A stretch of DNA of 48,781 bases from Alistipes sp. (GTDB lineage Bacteria > Bacteroidota > Bacteroidia > Bacteroidales > Rikenellaceae): contig JAFTWZ010000027.1 in NCBI GenBank assembly GCA_017465055.1, forward strand, positions 1-48,781. The letters run 5' to 3'. The position numbers and the translations under genes were made by a program. Under the pieces are notes generated by a model. That model ran no database searches. It saw only the letters and a list, made by a program, of their open reading frames with translations, and was not told the DNA's origin. Shown piece by piece: positions 1 to 7,853 of this stretch; the stretch's first letter is position 1; the number at the start of each line of letters is the position of its first letter.

Positions 1-1
1 C

Positions 2-73
2 GACCATTTCAAAGACTTTGTGAAATGGTATCTTTTTCTGCAAAGTAATCAGGGAAAGGCTAGCAAAAAATAG
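2..73 (+). CDS. Partial C-terminus of probable IS transposase
   Basis: An open frame enters from the window edge and stops at 71-73 after 23 codons (ending NQGKASKK). It is followed at once by a terminator hairpin and then by an IS-type terminal repeat at 119-142. The right end of the window carries the matching opposite terminus followed by a transposase start, so this is most simply the last part of the same kind of transposase. The fragment is too short to assign to a family from its residues; the call rests on position. Confidence 0.4.
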   Translation, partial: DHFKDFVKWYLFLQSNQGKASKK

Positions 74-99
74 GGCGAGAAATACTCCGTTTCTCGCCC
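73..99 (+). terminator. Hairpin after IS transposase fragment
   Basis: Perfect 10-bp stem: GGGCGAGAAA at 73-82 pairs with TTTCTCGCCC at 90-99, with a 7-nt loop and an AT-rich tail. It begins at the last base of the transposase stop codon. It lies inside the IS, before its terminal repeat. Confidence 0.6.
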
Positions 100-118
100 A
101 TAATTTATTATCTATAAA

Positions 119-142
119 GCGCCACTTTTGGCATCATTACCC
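119..142. repeat. IS terminal inverted repeat, right end
   Basis: The 24 bp ending CATCATTACCC match the reverse complement of 48548-48571 at 23 of 24 positions. The outer bases resemble IS1-family ends (GGTnATGnTGCCAA), but the family is not settled. Base 142 is the probable outer edge; the flank starts TAAAGTG. Confidence 0.65.
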
Positions 143-211
143 TAAAGTGTAAATGAGCATTTTGAAGGCGAGCTTAACAACAAAATAGACTTTTTACTGC
201 GGCCTCCTATC

Positions 212-239
212 CGCTACAGCCGTAGCTACGGCTGTAGCG
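212..239 (-). terminator. 28-bp perfect palindrome over a stop codon
   Basis: CGCTACAGCCGTAG (212-225) is followed immediately by its exact reverse complement (226-239). On the minus strand the first arm contains the last three codons and the TAG of the SIMPL-domain gene, so the transcript folds across its own stop. There is no strong U-tract, so it may act as a 3' stability structure rather than a classical terminator. Confidence 0.5.
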
Positions 240-909
240 CGAACTTGGCCGATAGCGAGTGCTCGAGCTTTATGGCGCGGAACTCTGGGGCGAAGGGCTC
301 TGCTGCAGCATCAGCTACAGCGCTCTCCTCGATGCTCTTATAGGCCATATTCATCCTAAAGATGGGCGCCGAGCCACTCGTGTAGTCGATAATCGTTAGA
401 CAAGGGCCTATGCTCTGCCCTATGGCCGTGGCAAGCTCCGAGGCTTGACGTTGCGCATTTATAATAGCCTCACGACGCAGCTCCGAACGTATCTCCTCGA
501 GGCGCGAAGACTCAGCACGCACAAGCTCCACACTGTGAAGGCCTAATGGCGAGAGCGCATCGAAGGCAGCAGTAAGCGCCTCGGTAGAGAGCAGCGTAAG
601 CTCGTAGCTTCGCGAAAGCAGCGAGCCGCCACGACGGTAGTAGTCGCTACTGCTATAGCTAAGAGCCAGCGCCGTGCGCGTATCAATGCCCACCTTTTCG
701 AGTGCCGCAACCATAGCCCTCTCCTGCTCCTCGACACCTCGACGACCGCGCGTGTCGCTCTCCTTAAGCTCTATGGCAACGGTAAATTTATCGGGCACAA
801 CCTCTCGCTGGGCATATCCCGTAACTTGAACATAGCGCTCGTCGCTCTCCTGTGCCGACACACTCAGCACCGTGGCCATAGCCACCATCAATATCAATAG
901 TCGTCTCAT
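226..909 (-). CDS. SIMPL (DUF541) domain periplasmic protein
   Basis: 227 residues. Residues 1-19 form a typical Sec signal peptide ending SVSA before QESDERYV. The rest follows the SIMPL/DUF541 pattern: an early strand with VTGYAQREVVPDKFTVAIEL, a central charged helix with an EEIRSELRREAI-type run, and a short C-terminal beta region. Family members are periplasmic or outer-membrane-associated, and no enzymatic activity is generally agreed. The length is normal for the family. It stands alone, separated from the upstream lipoprotein gene by a strong hairpin. On the minus strand a degraded -7 element (TATAGTTG) lies upstream, but I could not pick a clear promoter. Its stop codon lies inside a 28-bp palindrome. 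Confidence 0.85.
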   Translation of the reverse strand: MRRLLILMVAMATVLSVSAQESDERYVQVTGYAQREVVPDKFTVAIELKESDTRGRRGVEEQERAMVAALEKVGIDTRTALALSYSSSDYYRRGGSLLSRSYELTLLSTEALTAAFDALSPLGLHSVELVRAESSRLEEIRSELRREAIINAQRQASELATAIGQSIGPCLTIIDYTSGSAPIFRMNMAYKSIEESAVADAAAEPFAPEFRAIKLEHSLSAKFALQP

Positions 910-993
910 AAGCTACATATAATTGGTTTGCTACAACTATAACGCCAGCATAGTGTCATTTATTGAGTGAAAGTGCGATTATCGCCATATATG

Positions 994-1032
994 AAAATAG
1001 ACACCCAGCCGAAAAAGCTGAGTGTCTATTTT
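994..1032 (-). terminator. Terminator after the large surface lipoprotein
   Basis: Arms 994-1009 and 1017-1032 pair over 15 of 16 positions (GACACCCAGC against GCTGAGTGTC at the core) with a 7-nt loop. Both flanks are A/T-rich, so it could work on either strand. It sits 20 bp past the stop codon of the minus-strand lipoprotein gene. Confidence 0.75.
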
Positions 1033-1051
1033 TATCGAGCATATGGTTATA

Positions 1052-3598
1052 CTACTTGGTGCTCCAAGTACCACCGCCCTTATCCCAAGTGTTCTCCTTC
1101 ACGGTATATAGGTTCTTTCCATCGGTAGGAGCCTTCAAGTCTGAAGTTTGGTTCCACTTGTTATTCCAGTTGTTAGCTGTGGTATTAGGATTCATACGGC
1201 AGAAGATAACATTACAACCATAGTCATAACCCTCAGGGATATTGAGCTCGTAGATGCCGTCGCCGTCGCTATCGGTCATACTTACCCACTTATCTCCACT
1301 ACCCCAGAAGTAAGCAGCAAAGCGAGCATTATCCTTCTTCCAGTTTGCATTAGGCTTGAGGTAGAGTTTGTTTTCTGTTACCTCTGGCTCTTCCTGCTTA
1401 GGCTCCTCACCATCTACGGTCTGCTTAGCTACGGCTGTGTAGTCCGCGCCAGCATCTACCATATAAAGGAGCTTACTTGTATAGTCAAAGTAGAAATCGA
1501 ATGTACCTGCTGCAGTGTTAGAGATATCCGCGCCATTTGCATATACCTGGATGTAGCCGTTGGGGTTCATATATACGATACCTCCACCGTAGTTCTCGCT
1601 CCACCCCTTATCCTTACGAACCTTAAATGACGCATAAGCATCCAGAGCTACACTCTTGGCAACGAATAGATTCTTTACCTCAGTTGTTACCATCGCTGTA
1701 TCACCCCAGTTGTTGAATGTTCCACAGAGTGACCACGATGATGGTTGGTCTGGGGTCTCCTGAGTATCAAGATTACCCACACGCTCTGCCTTAAACTCCT
1801 TTGTCGTATAATTGAAGTAGAGGTTATAAACGCCTGCAGGAACCATCATATTCTTACCACCCTGAACTAGAGTATAGAGCTCATCAGCATTAATAGCGTT
1901 GTCCTCAATCAAGCTCTCTACGCCGTAGCTCTCTTCCCAAGCGTCGTTAATGCGAATTTTGAAGCTATCAGTTGCATAGATATCCTTACCCTTGAGGGTA
2001 TAGAAATCTCCCTCTAAGGTCATATCTATGTCTGTCTCCCAATTACCACCAAAACCGATAACACCAACGCTGCGCTCCGTATCATCTGGAGTCTCGCCCT
2101 CGTCGGGATTCTCAACGCCATTCTCAGTCTGCTCCTCTGCTGTGGTGTAATCAACGCCAGCCTCCATAAGATAGAACTTACTATACTCTCCCAGTGCATC
2201 GTACTCAAAGTATACGTCGTATGTACCTGCATTAACTACAACAATGTTAGAGCCATTTAAATAGGCCTTCATCCAGTTGTTTGCATTAAGGCCAACGATA
2301 CCACCACCATAGTTTATATCCCACGTGTGCGACGCCTTAACCTTAATCTCTGCACCAGCAGCAAGCTCCAGTCCCTCAAATACGAAGAGGTTAGCCGTTG
2401 CAGTCTCAGCCATCGCATTACCAGTCTCTGACCATTCGCAATATGAGCCAGTTAAAACCCATGATAGCGCAGGCTCCTCGGGGATTACATAGCCATCCTT
2501 GTTGCCCCATACGCCCTTAGCCCAGTCGAGGATATAGTAGTAGTTGTCAGGCTCGACGCCGATAACCTCATCTGCAGTCTGATTCCAAACGTGGAGATTC
2601 TCATCGGTTGCACCCTCCTCGTTCCAAGCAAACTCGGTAAATGCTGGATTCATACGGCAGAAGAGCACATTCTCCATATCTGCGGGTACTGAGCACTCGT
2701 AGATACCATCGGCATTGTCGTCAGTCATCTTAACATCGGCAAAGCCATCTGTCGAGTTGAAGAAGTGTGCCGAGAACCAAGCGCCATCAGCCTTCCAACC
2801 GTCATTAGGTACAAGATAGACCTTCGCCAAGGTCTCTGGCTCGGTCAGTGTACCGAGGTTGTAGACCTTGCCACAGCCGATTCTATTGATTGTAGCCTCC
2901 TTAACCTTTACGCCATCAATAGAATACGACAAAGTAGCATTACGCTCTACTTCAGTCGAATTCACTCCACACCAGAAAGGAACAAAATTCTCGCCCTTAA
3001 TACCCGAGAAGGTAATCTCATTTGTCTCCTTTGTCTCCACGTTGTTATCTATGAAAGCGTAGACTTCGCTGCCATCAGATGTTTGTAGCTCTAATTTCAA
3101 GGTAACATCACCCTCGCCCTCATAGGTATAACGCAAGAACGATGTCTGCGATGTAAGCTGAATCGTTGCATCCTGCGTAAACGTAACACCAGTAGTCAAC
3201 ACATAAAGAGCCTTCTTGCCAAGACGTGAGTCGCGCAGATGTATATCGCTATCCGAACTGATGCTTACACTCTTACCAACTAGATTAGCTGCTGCGCTAT
3301 CCTCGCAAGTAAATTTACCTGTAGCGGCGTCAGTACATACGAACGTATAAGAGCTGTTATCAGCAGTGTTAGTGACCGAAAGAGTATCACCACTCTCCCA
3401 GATAGTCGTCCACTTCCTATCGCCATCCGCGTCATCGATATAGGCACGAGTGTCGTCATCGCCAAAAGTTGCGTAGAACGATACGCCAGCCTTCTGGCCT
3501 GCGTCAACGCTCTCATCTGTCTCTGTACAAGCTGCTGCACCCAACATAACCAGCACAGCAAGCATCAAATTCCAAAACTTTTTCATCTCTTTGCTCAT
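1052..3598 (-). CDS. Modular surface lipoprotein: fimbrillin-like N-terminus plus starch-binding-like modules
   Basis: About 848 residues. A lipoprotein signal (hydrophobic core, then GAAAC) is followed by five or six beta modules. Residues about 25-255 look like the Mfa/fimbrillin fold (DTRAYI, then WESGDTLSV). At about 258-370 and 740-848 are two related modules with YL.PN..W and FCRMNP motifs, as in starch-binding modules of the CBM26/SusF type. Between them are three SusE/SusF-like repeats starting near 377, 509 and 620; the first and third share W..YGGGI and FDFYFDYTSK-type ends. Inferred role: glycan binding at the outer surface. No SusC/SusD pair adjoins it. The frame is open to an ATG at 3613; the hydrophobic signal begins at the internal Met at 3586, so 3598 or 3586 is preferred. 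It lies just after a 51-residue peptide gene and is probably co-transcribed with it. Confidence 0.75.
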   Translation of the reverse strand: MSKEMKKFWNLMLAVLVMLGAAACTETDESVDAGQKAGVSFYATFGDDDTRAYIDDADGDRKWTTIWESGDTLSVTNTADNSSYTFVCTDAATGKFTCEDSAAANLVGKSVSISSDSDIHLRDSRLGKKALYVLTTGVTFTQDATIQLTSQTSFLRYTYEGEGDVTLKLELQTSDGSEVYAFIDNNVETKETNEITFSGIKGENFVPFWCGVNSTEVERNATLSYSIDGVKVKEATINRIGCGKVYNLGTLTEPETLAKVYLVPNDGWKADGAWFSAHFFNSTDGFADVKMTDDNADGIYECSVPADMENVLFCRMNPAFTEFAWNEEGATDENLHVWNQTADEVIGVEPDNYYYILDWAKGVWGNKDGYVIPEEPALSWVLTGSYCEWSETGNAMAETATANLFVFEGLELAAGAEIKVKASHTWDINYGGGIVGLNANNWMKAYLNGSNIVVVNAGTYDVYFEYDALGEYSKFYLMEAGVDYTTAEEQTENGVENPDEGETPDDTERSVGVIGFGGNWETDIDMTLEGDFYTLKGKDIYATDSFKIRINDAWEESYGVESLIEDNAINADELYTLVQGGKNMMVPAGVYNLYFNYTTKEFKAERVGNLDTQETPDQPSSWSLCGTFNNWGDTAMVTTEVKNLFVAKSVALDAYASFKVRKDKGWSENYGGGIVYMNPNGYIQVYANGADISNTAAGTFDFYFDYTSKLLYMVDAGADYTAVAKQTVDGEEPKQEEPEVTENKLYLKPNANWKKDNARFAAYFWGSGDKWVSMTDSDGDGIYELNIPEGYDYGCNVIFCRMNPNTTANNWNNKWNQTSDLKAPTDGKNLYTVKENTWDKGGGTWSTK

Positions 3599-3617
3599 CT
3601 TTAGGTTAAACATTGGG

Positions 3618-3773
3618 TTACCAGATTACATCCTCCTCATCGTAAGTAGGACCGTCGAAACCAAACTCGTCGCTGGCCTCAAAGCCTCGCTCGACGTTGA
3701 TCTCTAAAATTGCTAACTGAGGAGCCTCATAACTACCGGTATGGGCACACTCAAACTGATTTAAGACTTTCAT
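3618..3773 (-). CDS. 51-residue conserved-type small peptide
   Basis: A short frame, ATG at 3773 to TAA at 3618, encoding MKVLNQFECA at the start and YDEEDVIW at the end. There is no signal peptide. The middle reads YEAPQLAILEINVERGFEAS, a pattern (Y-x-x-P, alternating hydrophobic strand, E-x-GF-x-x-S, acidic tail) I recognise from small hypothetical peptides placed ahead of fimbrillin-like or surface lipoprotein genes in Bacteroidales. That recognition is from memory. The stop is only 4 bp from the first possible ATG of the lipoprotein, suggesting an operon and translational coupling. A -7 element lies at 3851-3858. Possible roles include a secreted or processed peptide, a chaperone for the neighbour or a leader; none can be shown here. 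Confidence 0.65.
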   Translation of the reverse strand: MKVLNQFECAHTGSYEAPQLAILEINVERGFEASDEFGFDGPTYDEEDVIW

Positions 3774-3850
3774 TTGAATAACAGTTTATTTGGTTTATGG
3801 TTTCTCGTTTATCACCGCCACAGCCACCTACGCTGCGACCACAGACTATA

Positions 3851-3858
3851 CAAAGATA
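3851..3858 (-). promoter_or_regulatory. -7 element for small peptide/lipoprotein operon
   Basis: TATCTTTG on the minus strand fits TAnnTTTG. It is 78 bp upstream of the small peptide ATG. No TTG lies at the usual 19-20 bp spacing, so only the -7 part is supported. Confidence 0.5.
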
Positions 3859-3964
3859 GCCATTATTGATTAATATGAGTTACCAAATCGGCTCTTTGCT
3901 GACGAGTGGGCGATATTCCTCGACGAGTAGTCCTATTCCACGGACAAGGCGCACCAAATAGCAA

Positions 3965-3996
3965 GGGGATGACAAAAAAGTACATTTGTCATCCCC
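3965..3996 (-). terminator. Hairpin between two lipoprotein transcripts
   Basis: Perfect 12-bp stem: GGGGATGACAAA at 3965-3976 with TTTGTCATCCCC at 3985-3996, 8-nt loop. It lies about 95 bp past the stop of the 624-residue lipoprotein and upstream of the next promoter. On the minus strand the T-run is in the loop rather than after the stem, so it is an imperfect terminator. Confidence 0.5.
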
Positions 3997-4091
3997 GTTC
4001 TGTTATGAGATTGAATAAAAAGATGTAGTTTTAGGTTGGCGAAATAGACTTTTTATTCAGCCTCTAATCACTTCAAAAGGTTATATATAAC

Positions 4092-5966
4092 CTACCTTCT
4101 CATCGATAGAGGCTGAGCACTTGCCGCCGCAGTCTCTGCCGAGAGATCGATAGCCTCGCCACCACCAGTCCACTGGCCCGTAATCTTATTACCGCCATCG
4201 TCGACAAGGTCGAATGTAAAGCTATAGTTACCCTCCTCGGCCTCCTCGGCCTCCTCAACTGTAACCGTACCCGAAACGATAGGCGCTATCTGGCTTGAGT
4301 AGCCCTCGGCATCGGGTGTAAGGTCACCATACCAAGTAAAGAAGATGTTACCAGCATAGTCAACAATACCAGGGAACATAGTGTGATCCTTAACCTCCAT
4401 AGCAACATTAAATGTACCTGTAGGCATCTTATCGCGTGGAGCACCAGCCTCGACAAGAAACTCTGTGGTAAACATATCGCCATAACCATCTGGGTACTGG
4501 TCATTAAAGGCCATAATTGTGATAAACCACAGATCGAAGCCCTTCTTCATATACTCACCGATGCAAAAAGCTGCATACTCGGTCTCGACAGGGAAGTTAT
4601 AGGTATGATTCTCCGTAAGCGTAGTGTATGGGCGCTCAGGCTCAGTCTCATCATTGTCGTTAAGATTGCCTACAACAAGCTCACCCGAGTAGTTTACCTT
4701 AACCTTAACACCATTCTCAGCCACAAAGTCTGCAGTAATCGTATAGCTATCGCCGCTACTCTCTACAGTCATAGTACCACCTGTGATGACAGCAACCCTC
4801 TTGGTATCGCCATCGACATAGGTAATATATGTACCTACAAAATGCTTATCACCGAAGAGATCCTCGATACGACCATACTCAATAGTGTATGGCTGGCAGT
4901 AGTTAGCCTCGGGCAACATAGCAACCTCGTATACGCCATCGGCCAATGGCACATATTCGGCATTGTAATCGGCATACTTAGGCATCATCACACGACTAAT
5001 ATGAACGTAGTAGCCACTTGTCATAGAGCCATTATCATCAAACTCACCACTGAACATCTCGACACCTACATCATCAGCAAATGGATAGAACCAACCACCC
5101 CAGTAGCGCATCTGAGCATCTTCGGCCGTAACCTCGAAATCCTCCTCAAAGAACTCGTAGGCCGAAGTACCGCCCTGAACAAACTGCAGAGTACCAGTGT
5201 AGCGTGCCGAGAACTCCATATCATCAAGCAATATAAGTGTTCCGACTACAGTGATAGTGTATGTTGGACCAGTGCGCTCTACTGTAACGGTACCCATAAT
5301 AGGCGATGACACAAGCTCGCCACCCTCAACAACGATATCTACGTAAGAGTCGCTTGGGCTATAGCTAAACGCCGAGTAGTCCGAGTTAGGCTCGTACGTT
5401 CCGCTTGGAAGCACTGGGTTGATAGGATCGCTATCGGCCTCGTTGTAGAAGTCGATAAATACCTGCATATCACCCACCCACTCGAGCTTAGTGGTGTTAC
5501 CAAATGCGACCTCATAGTTACCCACAACAGCCTCATTATCGGTGCGATATACCGCCGAAACGAGTTTATCCAACTGATAGCCATCGAAGGGGAGCTCCGT
5601 AGCCTCCAACGTAGTAAACTCCGCCTTAGCCTCGGCACTCTTGTCGCCATTAACAGCCAAAGCATAGGCCGTATACTTGGTCTCGGGCTGCAGATTGTCG
5701 GCCGTAGCCTCGCTACCCGACACCTTAACACCCTTAGTCTTGATATCCTCAGCCGTAGCAGTGGCATCCGTACAATAGAAGTATACCTCTGTAGCATCGG
5801 TCGCGGTGATAGTAAACACCGCACTGGTAGCCTCGACACTCTTAGTCTCAATCTTTACCGTTGGGGTCTTATCAACGCCACCCTGTGGAGTGGTATCCTC
5901 CTTACACGCTGTGAAGAGCATAGCCAACATAGCCATCATCATCACCATAGAACTCAGTTGTTTCAT
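4092..5966 (-). CDS. Fibronectin-III-type lipoprotein, 624 aa
   Basis: Lipoprotein signal with Cys21 (MLFTAC, then KEDTTP), so probably an outer-membrane lipoprotein. Residues about 33-118 form a Fn3-like domain of the Bacteroidota type (PTVKIETKSVEATSAVFTITA; then LQPETKYTAYALAVNG). The remaining 500 residues are beta-rich, acidic and aromatic, in what looks like successive related domains each with a GTVTVE- or GTMTVE-type strand and a -YTI or -YSF strand. No catalytic motif was seen. It follows a 510-residue lipoprotein of the same general build by 35 bp, so the two likely share one transcript from the promoter at 7656-7686. A 9-nt tandem repeat near 4232-4256 encodes an EEAEEAEE run. Function unknown; surface binding is likely. 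Confidence 0.7.
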   Translation of the reverse strand: MKQLSSMVMMMAMLAMLFTACKEDTTPQGGVDKTPTVKIETKSVEATSAVFTITATDATEVYFYCTDATATAEDIKTKGVKVSGSEATADNLQPETKYTAYALAVNGDKSAEAKAEFTTLEATELPFDGYQLDKLVSAVYRTDNEAVVGNYEVAFGNTTKLEWVGDMQVFIDFYNEADSDPINPVLPSGTYEPNSDYSAFSYSPSDSYVDIVVEGGELVSSPIMGTVTVERTGPTYTITVVGTLILLDDMEFSARYTGTLQFVQGGTSAYEFFEEDFEVTAEDAQMRYWGGWFYPFADDVGVEMFSGEFDDNGSMTSGYYVHISRVMMPKYADYNAEYVPLADGVYEVAMLPEANYCQPYTIEYGRIEDLFGDKHFVGTYITYVDGDTKRVAVITGGTMTVESSGDSYTITADFVAENGVKVKVNYSGELVVGNLNDNDETEPERPYTTLTENHTYNFPVETEYAAFCIGEYMKKGFDLWFITIMAFNDQYPDGYGDMFTTEFLVEAGAPRDKMPTGTFNVAMEVKDHTMFPGIVDYAGNIFFTWYGDLTPDAEGYSSQIAPIVSGTVTVEEAEEAEEGNYSFTFDLVDDGGNKITGQWTGGGEAIDLSAETAAASAQPLSMRR

Positions 5967-6001
5967 ATAATCTTAAGTTTTTTAATTAGTTGCACATTAT
6001 A

Positions 6002-7534
6002 TTATAATACCATATCCTGAATCTCGCCCTTGTAGTACATATAGAACGTCTTAGCAGTTGAACCACTGCCAGCAGTGCCTATAAACGTAAGCTCATACTC
6101 CGAGCCATCTACGTTTACAACAAGCTCTGCCTCAGTAAAGTTCTCTGAATAATATGGGCTATACAATGCTACGTTACTATAACTATCAATAGTGCCATCC
6201 TCCATAGTGTAGCGACCAGCAGGAAGGGCATCCTTACCATCGTTACACGTCGCGGGGTCAAGCATAAGGTCAAGAACCAGCTCGTTCCAATTGCTATCAT
6301 AGAACTTCATATAGTACTCTCCTGGCACAAGTGATGAGGTATGAAGACGTACAGGCTGTTTAATTTCAACGTCAGGCGTAAACACCGTAGCTCCCTCGGG
6401 GATATTTGGCGTATCGGGCAGAGGCTCTGGGAGCACGATGCCCTCAACTGTGCCACTATAGCTAAGCGACACGAAGTCACCATTATCGAAATAGAGTACT
6501 CCATTGAACGAGTAGTGCACCTCGCGAGTCTCCTCATTTGGTGTTGCCTCCACCGTAACACTACCACGCTCAAATAGGGTCATCTGGCTATCTGAAGGGG
6601 TGAACATAAAGGTTGTATAGCTCTTGTTTAGTGCACCCTCTGCAGTCTCGCCGAGAGTGTACTCGCCCGATGGGAGGTAGTCGCCCACAGCAGCATAGAA
6701 GTCGCAACGCAATGTGTAACCATTAGCCTCATCGGTGAAGATGACAAAGTAGTTATCAAGCTCCGAGGTAATCTTGCTGGCAGTAACAGTGGTAGTCTCC
6801 GAGAAGAGATAACCTACGGGCTCTGGCTCGGCAGTTTTAACAACGAGCTTCTCCGAGATAACTGGCTCAAAGCCCTCGATATCGCACGTAGCAGCAGCGT
6901 AGATTGCATACGCTGTATCTGGCTCAAGATTCTCAACCACAACCTCGCTCTCGACATTTGGCTCAACAGCCGTACCATTGGCAATCACCTGAGCTGCAGT
7001 AACATCGCGTGAGCCATCCTCGATACATACCCACTTGAGTGTATCGGCCTCAGTCGACGTAATGAAGAAGCTCAACGAGTTCTCTGCTACACTACCCTCG
7101 CGCAGCGATACCGTTACATTGGGCATTGGCACCTCCTCTGCCTCGGTCTTTGCACCAGTCGAGGCGTATGCCTGCTTCTCGACATTTACGGCCACTACCG
7201 CTATCGAGTAGTCGGTATCGGGTTTTAGTTCCGAGCAGGTAATCTCGCTGGCCTCGGCCTTCACACCCTCATTAAGCACCTTCTCAGCATCGGGTGCAAC
7301 GGTACCCTCGGCTACAAGATAGGTGATGCTCTTGGCATCAGTAGCCTCGATAGTAAATGAGAGGGTGTTTGTCGTAATCTCGCCGACCTCGATTGCCACT
7401 GTTGGCACCTTCTCCTCATCGGCTGGTGGGTTGTTATTGGGGTTGTCAACTCCGGGCTCGTCGTTGCTACAACCCACAACTGCAAACATTGCTATTAAAG
7501 CGAAAAACGCATTTAAATAGATTCTCATTCTCAT
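6002..7534 (-). CDS. Fibronectin-III-type lipoprotein, 510 aa
   Basis: Lipoprotein signal ends FAVVGC at Cys22. Two Fn3-like domains follow, about residues 43-133 (VPTVAIEVGEITTNTLSFTIEA, LKPDTDYSIAVVAVN) and 137-236 (PNVTVSLREGSVAENSLSFFI, LEPDTAYAIYAAA). The C-terminal half holds beta domains of the sort seen in the downstream gene (LFSETTTVTASKI and DTPNIPEGATVFTP regions). The two products look like paralogues that arose by duplication. It is the first gene of the pair, with a high-quality promoter about 120 bp upstream. No enzyme motif seen; inferred to bind a ligand at the cell surface. Confidence 0.7.
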   Translation of the reverse strand: MRMRIYLNAFFALIAMFAVVGCSNDEPGVDNPNNNPPADEEKVPTVAIEVGEITTNTLSFTIEATDAKSITYLVAEGTVAPDAEKVLNEGVKAEASEITCSELKPDTDYSIAVVAVNVEKQAYASTGAKTEAEEVPMPNVTVSLREGSVAENSLSFFITSTEADTLKWVCIEDGSRDVTAAQVIANGTAVEPNVESEVVVENLEPDTAYAIYAAATCDIEGFEPVISEKLVVKTAEPEPVGYLFSETTTVTASKITSELDNYFVIFTDEANGYTLRCDFYAAVGDYLPSGEYTLGETAEGALNKSYTTFMFTPSDSQMTLFERGSVTVEATPNEETREVHYSFNGVLYFDNGDFVSLSYSGTVEGIVLPEPLPDTPNIPEGATVFTPDVEIKQPVRLHTSSLVPGEYYMKFYDSNWNELVLDLMLDPATCNDGKDALPAGRYTMEDGTIDSYSNVALYSPYYSENFTEAELVVNVDGSEYELTFIGTAGSGSTAKTFYMYYKGEIQDMVL

Positions 7535-7655
7535 ACTCTTTTATCGTTATTATGTTTTACACTATTAGTTGTTCTACGTCTAATTGTCTTATTTTTCACT
7601 CGAAAGCAACCCTCTATCACCCCACACACCTCACATTTCTGCCATTGAGCGAAAG

Positions 7656-7686
7656 CAAAGGTATACAAAAAAAACAAATATCCAAA
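7656..7686 (-). promoter_or_regulatory. Promoter for the Fn3 lipoprotein pair
   Basis: On the minus strand TTTG (7686-7683), 19 bp, then TACCTTTG (7663-7656): an exact match to the Bacteroidota housekeeping consensus. The start site should fall near 7649, giving a leader of about 115 nt. Confidence 0.8.
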
Positions 7687-7769
7687 TAAAAAACAAATAA
7701 AAAAGAATAATAAATTAATTTAAAAAATTGCTAAATAGATTTAAATATTATTTTTTTTCGATAAAAACA

Positions 7770-7800
7770 TTGTCAATATAAAAAAAGATTTTTATTTTTG
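7770..7800 (+). promoter_or_regulatory. Promoter for the clostripain-like gene
   Basis: TTG (7770-7772), 20 bp, TATTTTTG (7793-7800), matching TAnnTTTG, 53 bp before the ATG. It is divergent from the lipoprotein-pair promoter; the very A/T-rich 7660-7853 stretch between the genes holds both. Confidence 0.65.
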
Positions 7801-7853
7801 TGATGAGATATGGTTAACCAGATTATTAATACCTATATAAATATATTAAAACG

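Noticed and set aside
1052-7534. Polysaccharide utilisation locus
   Set aside because: There are surface lipoproteins with starch-binding-like modules but no SusC/SusD pair, glycoside hydrolase or hybrid sensor nearby.
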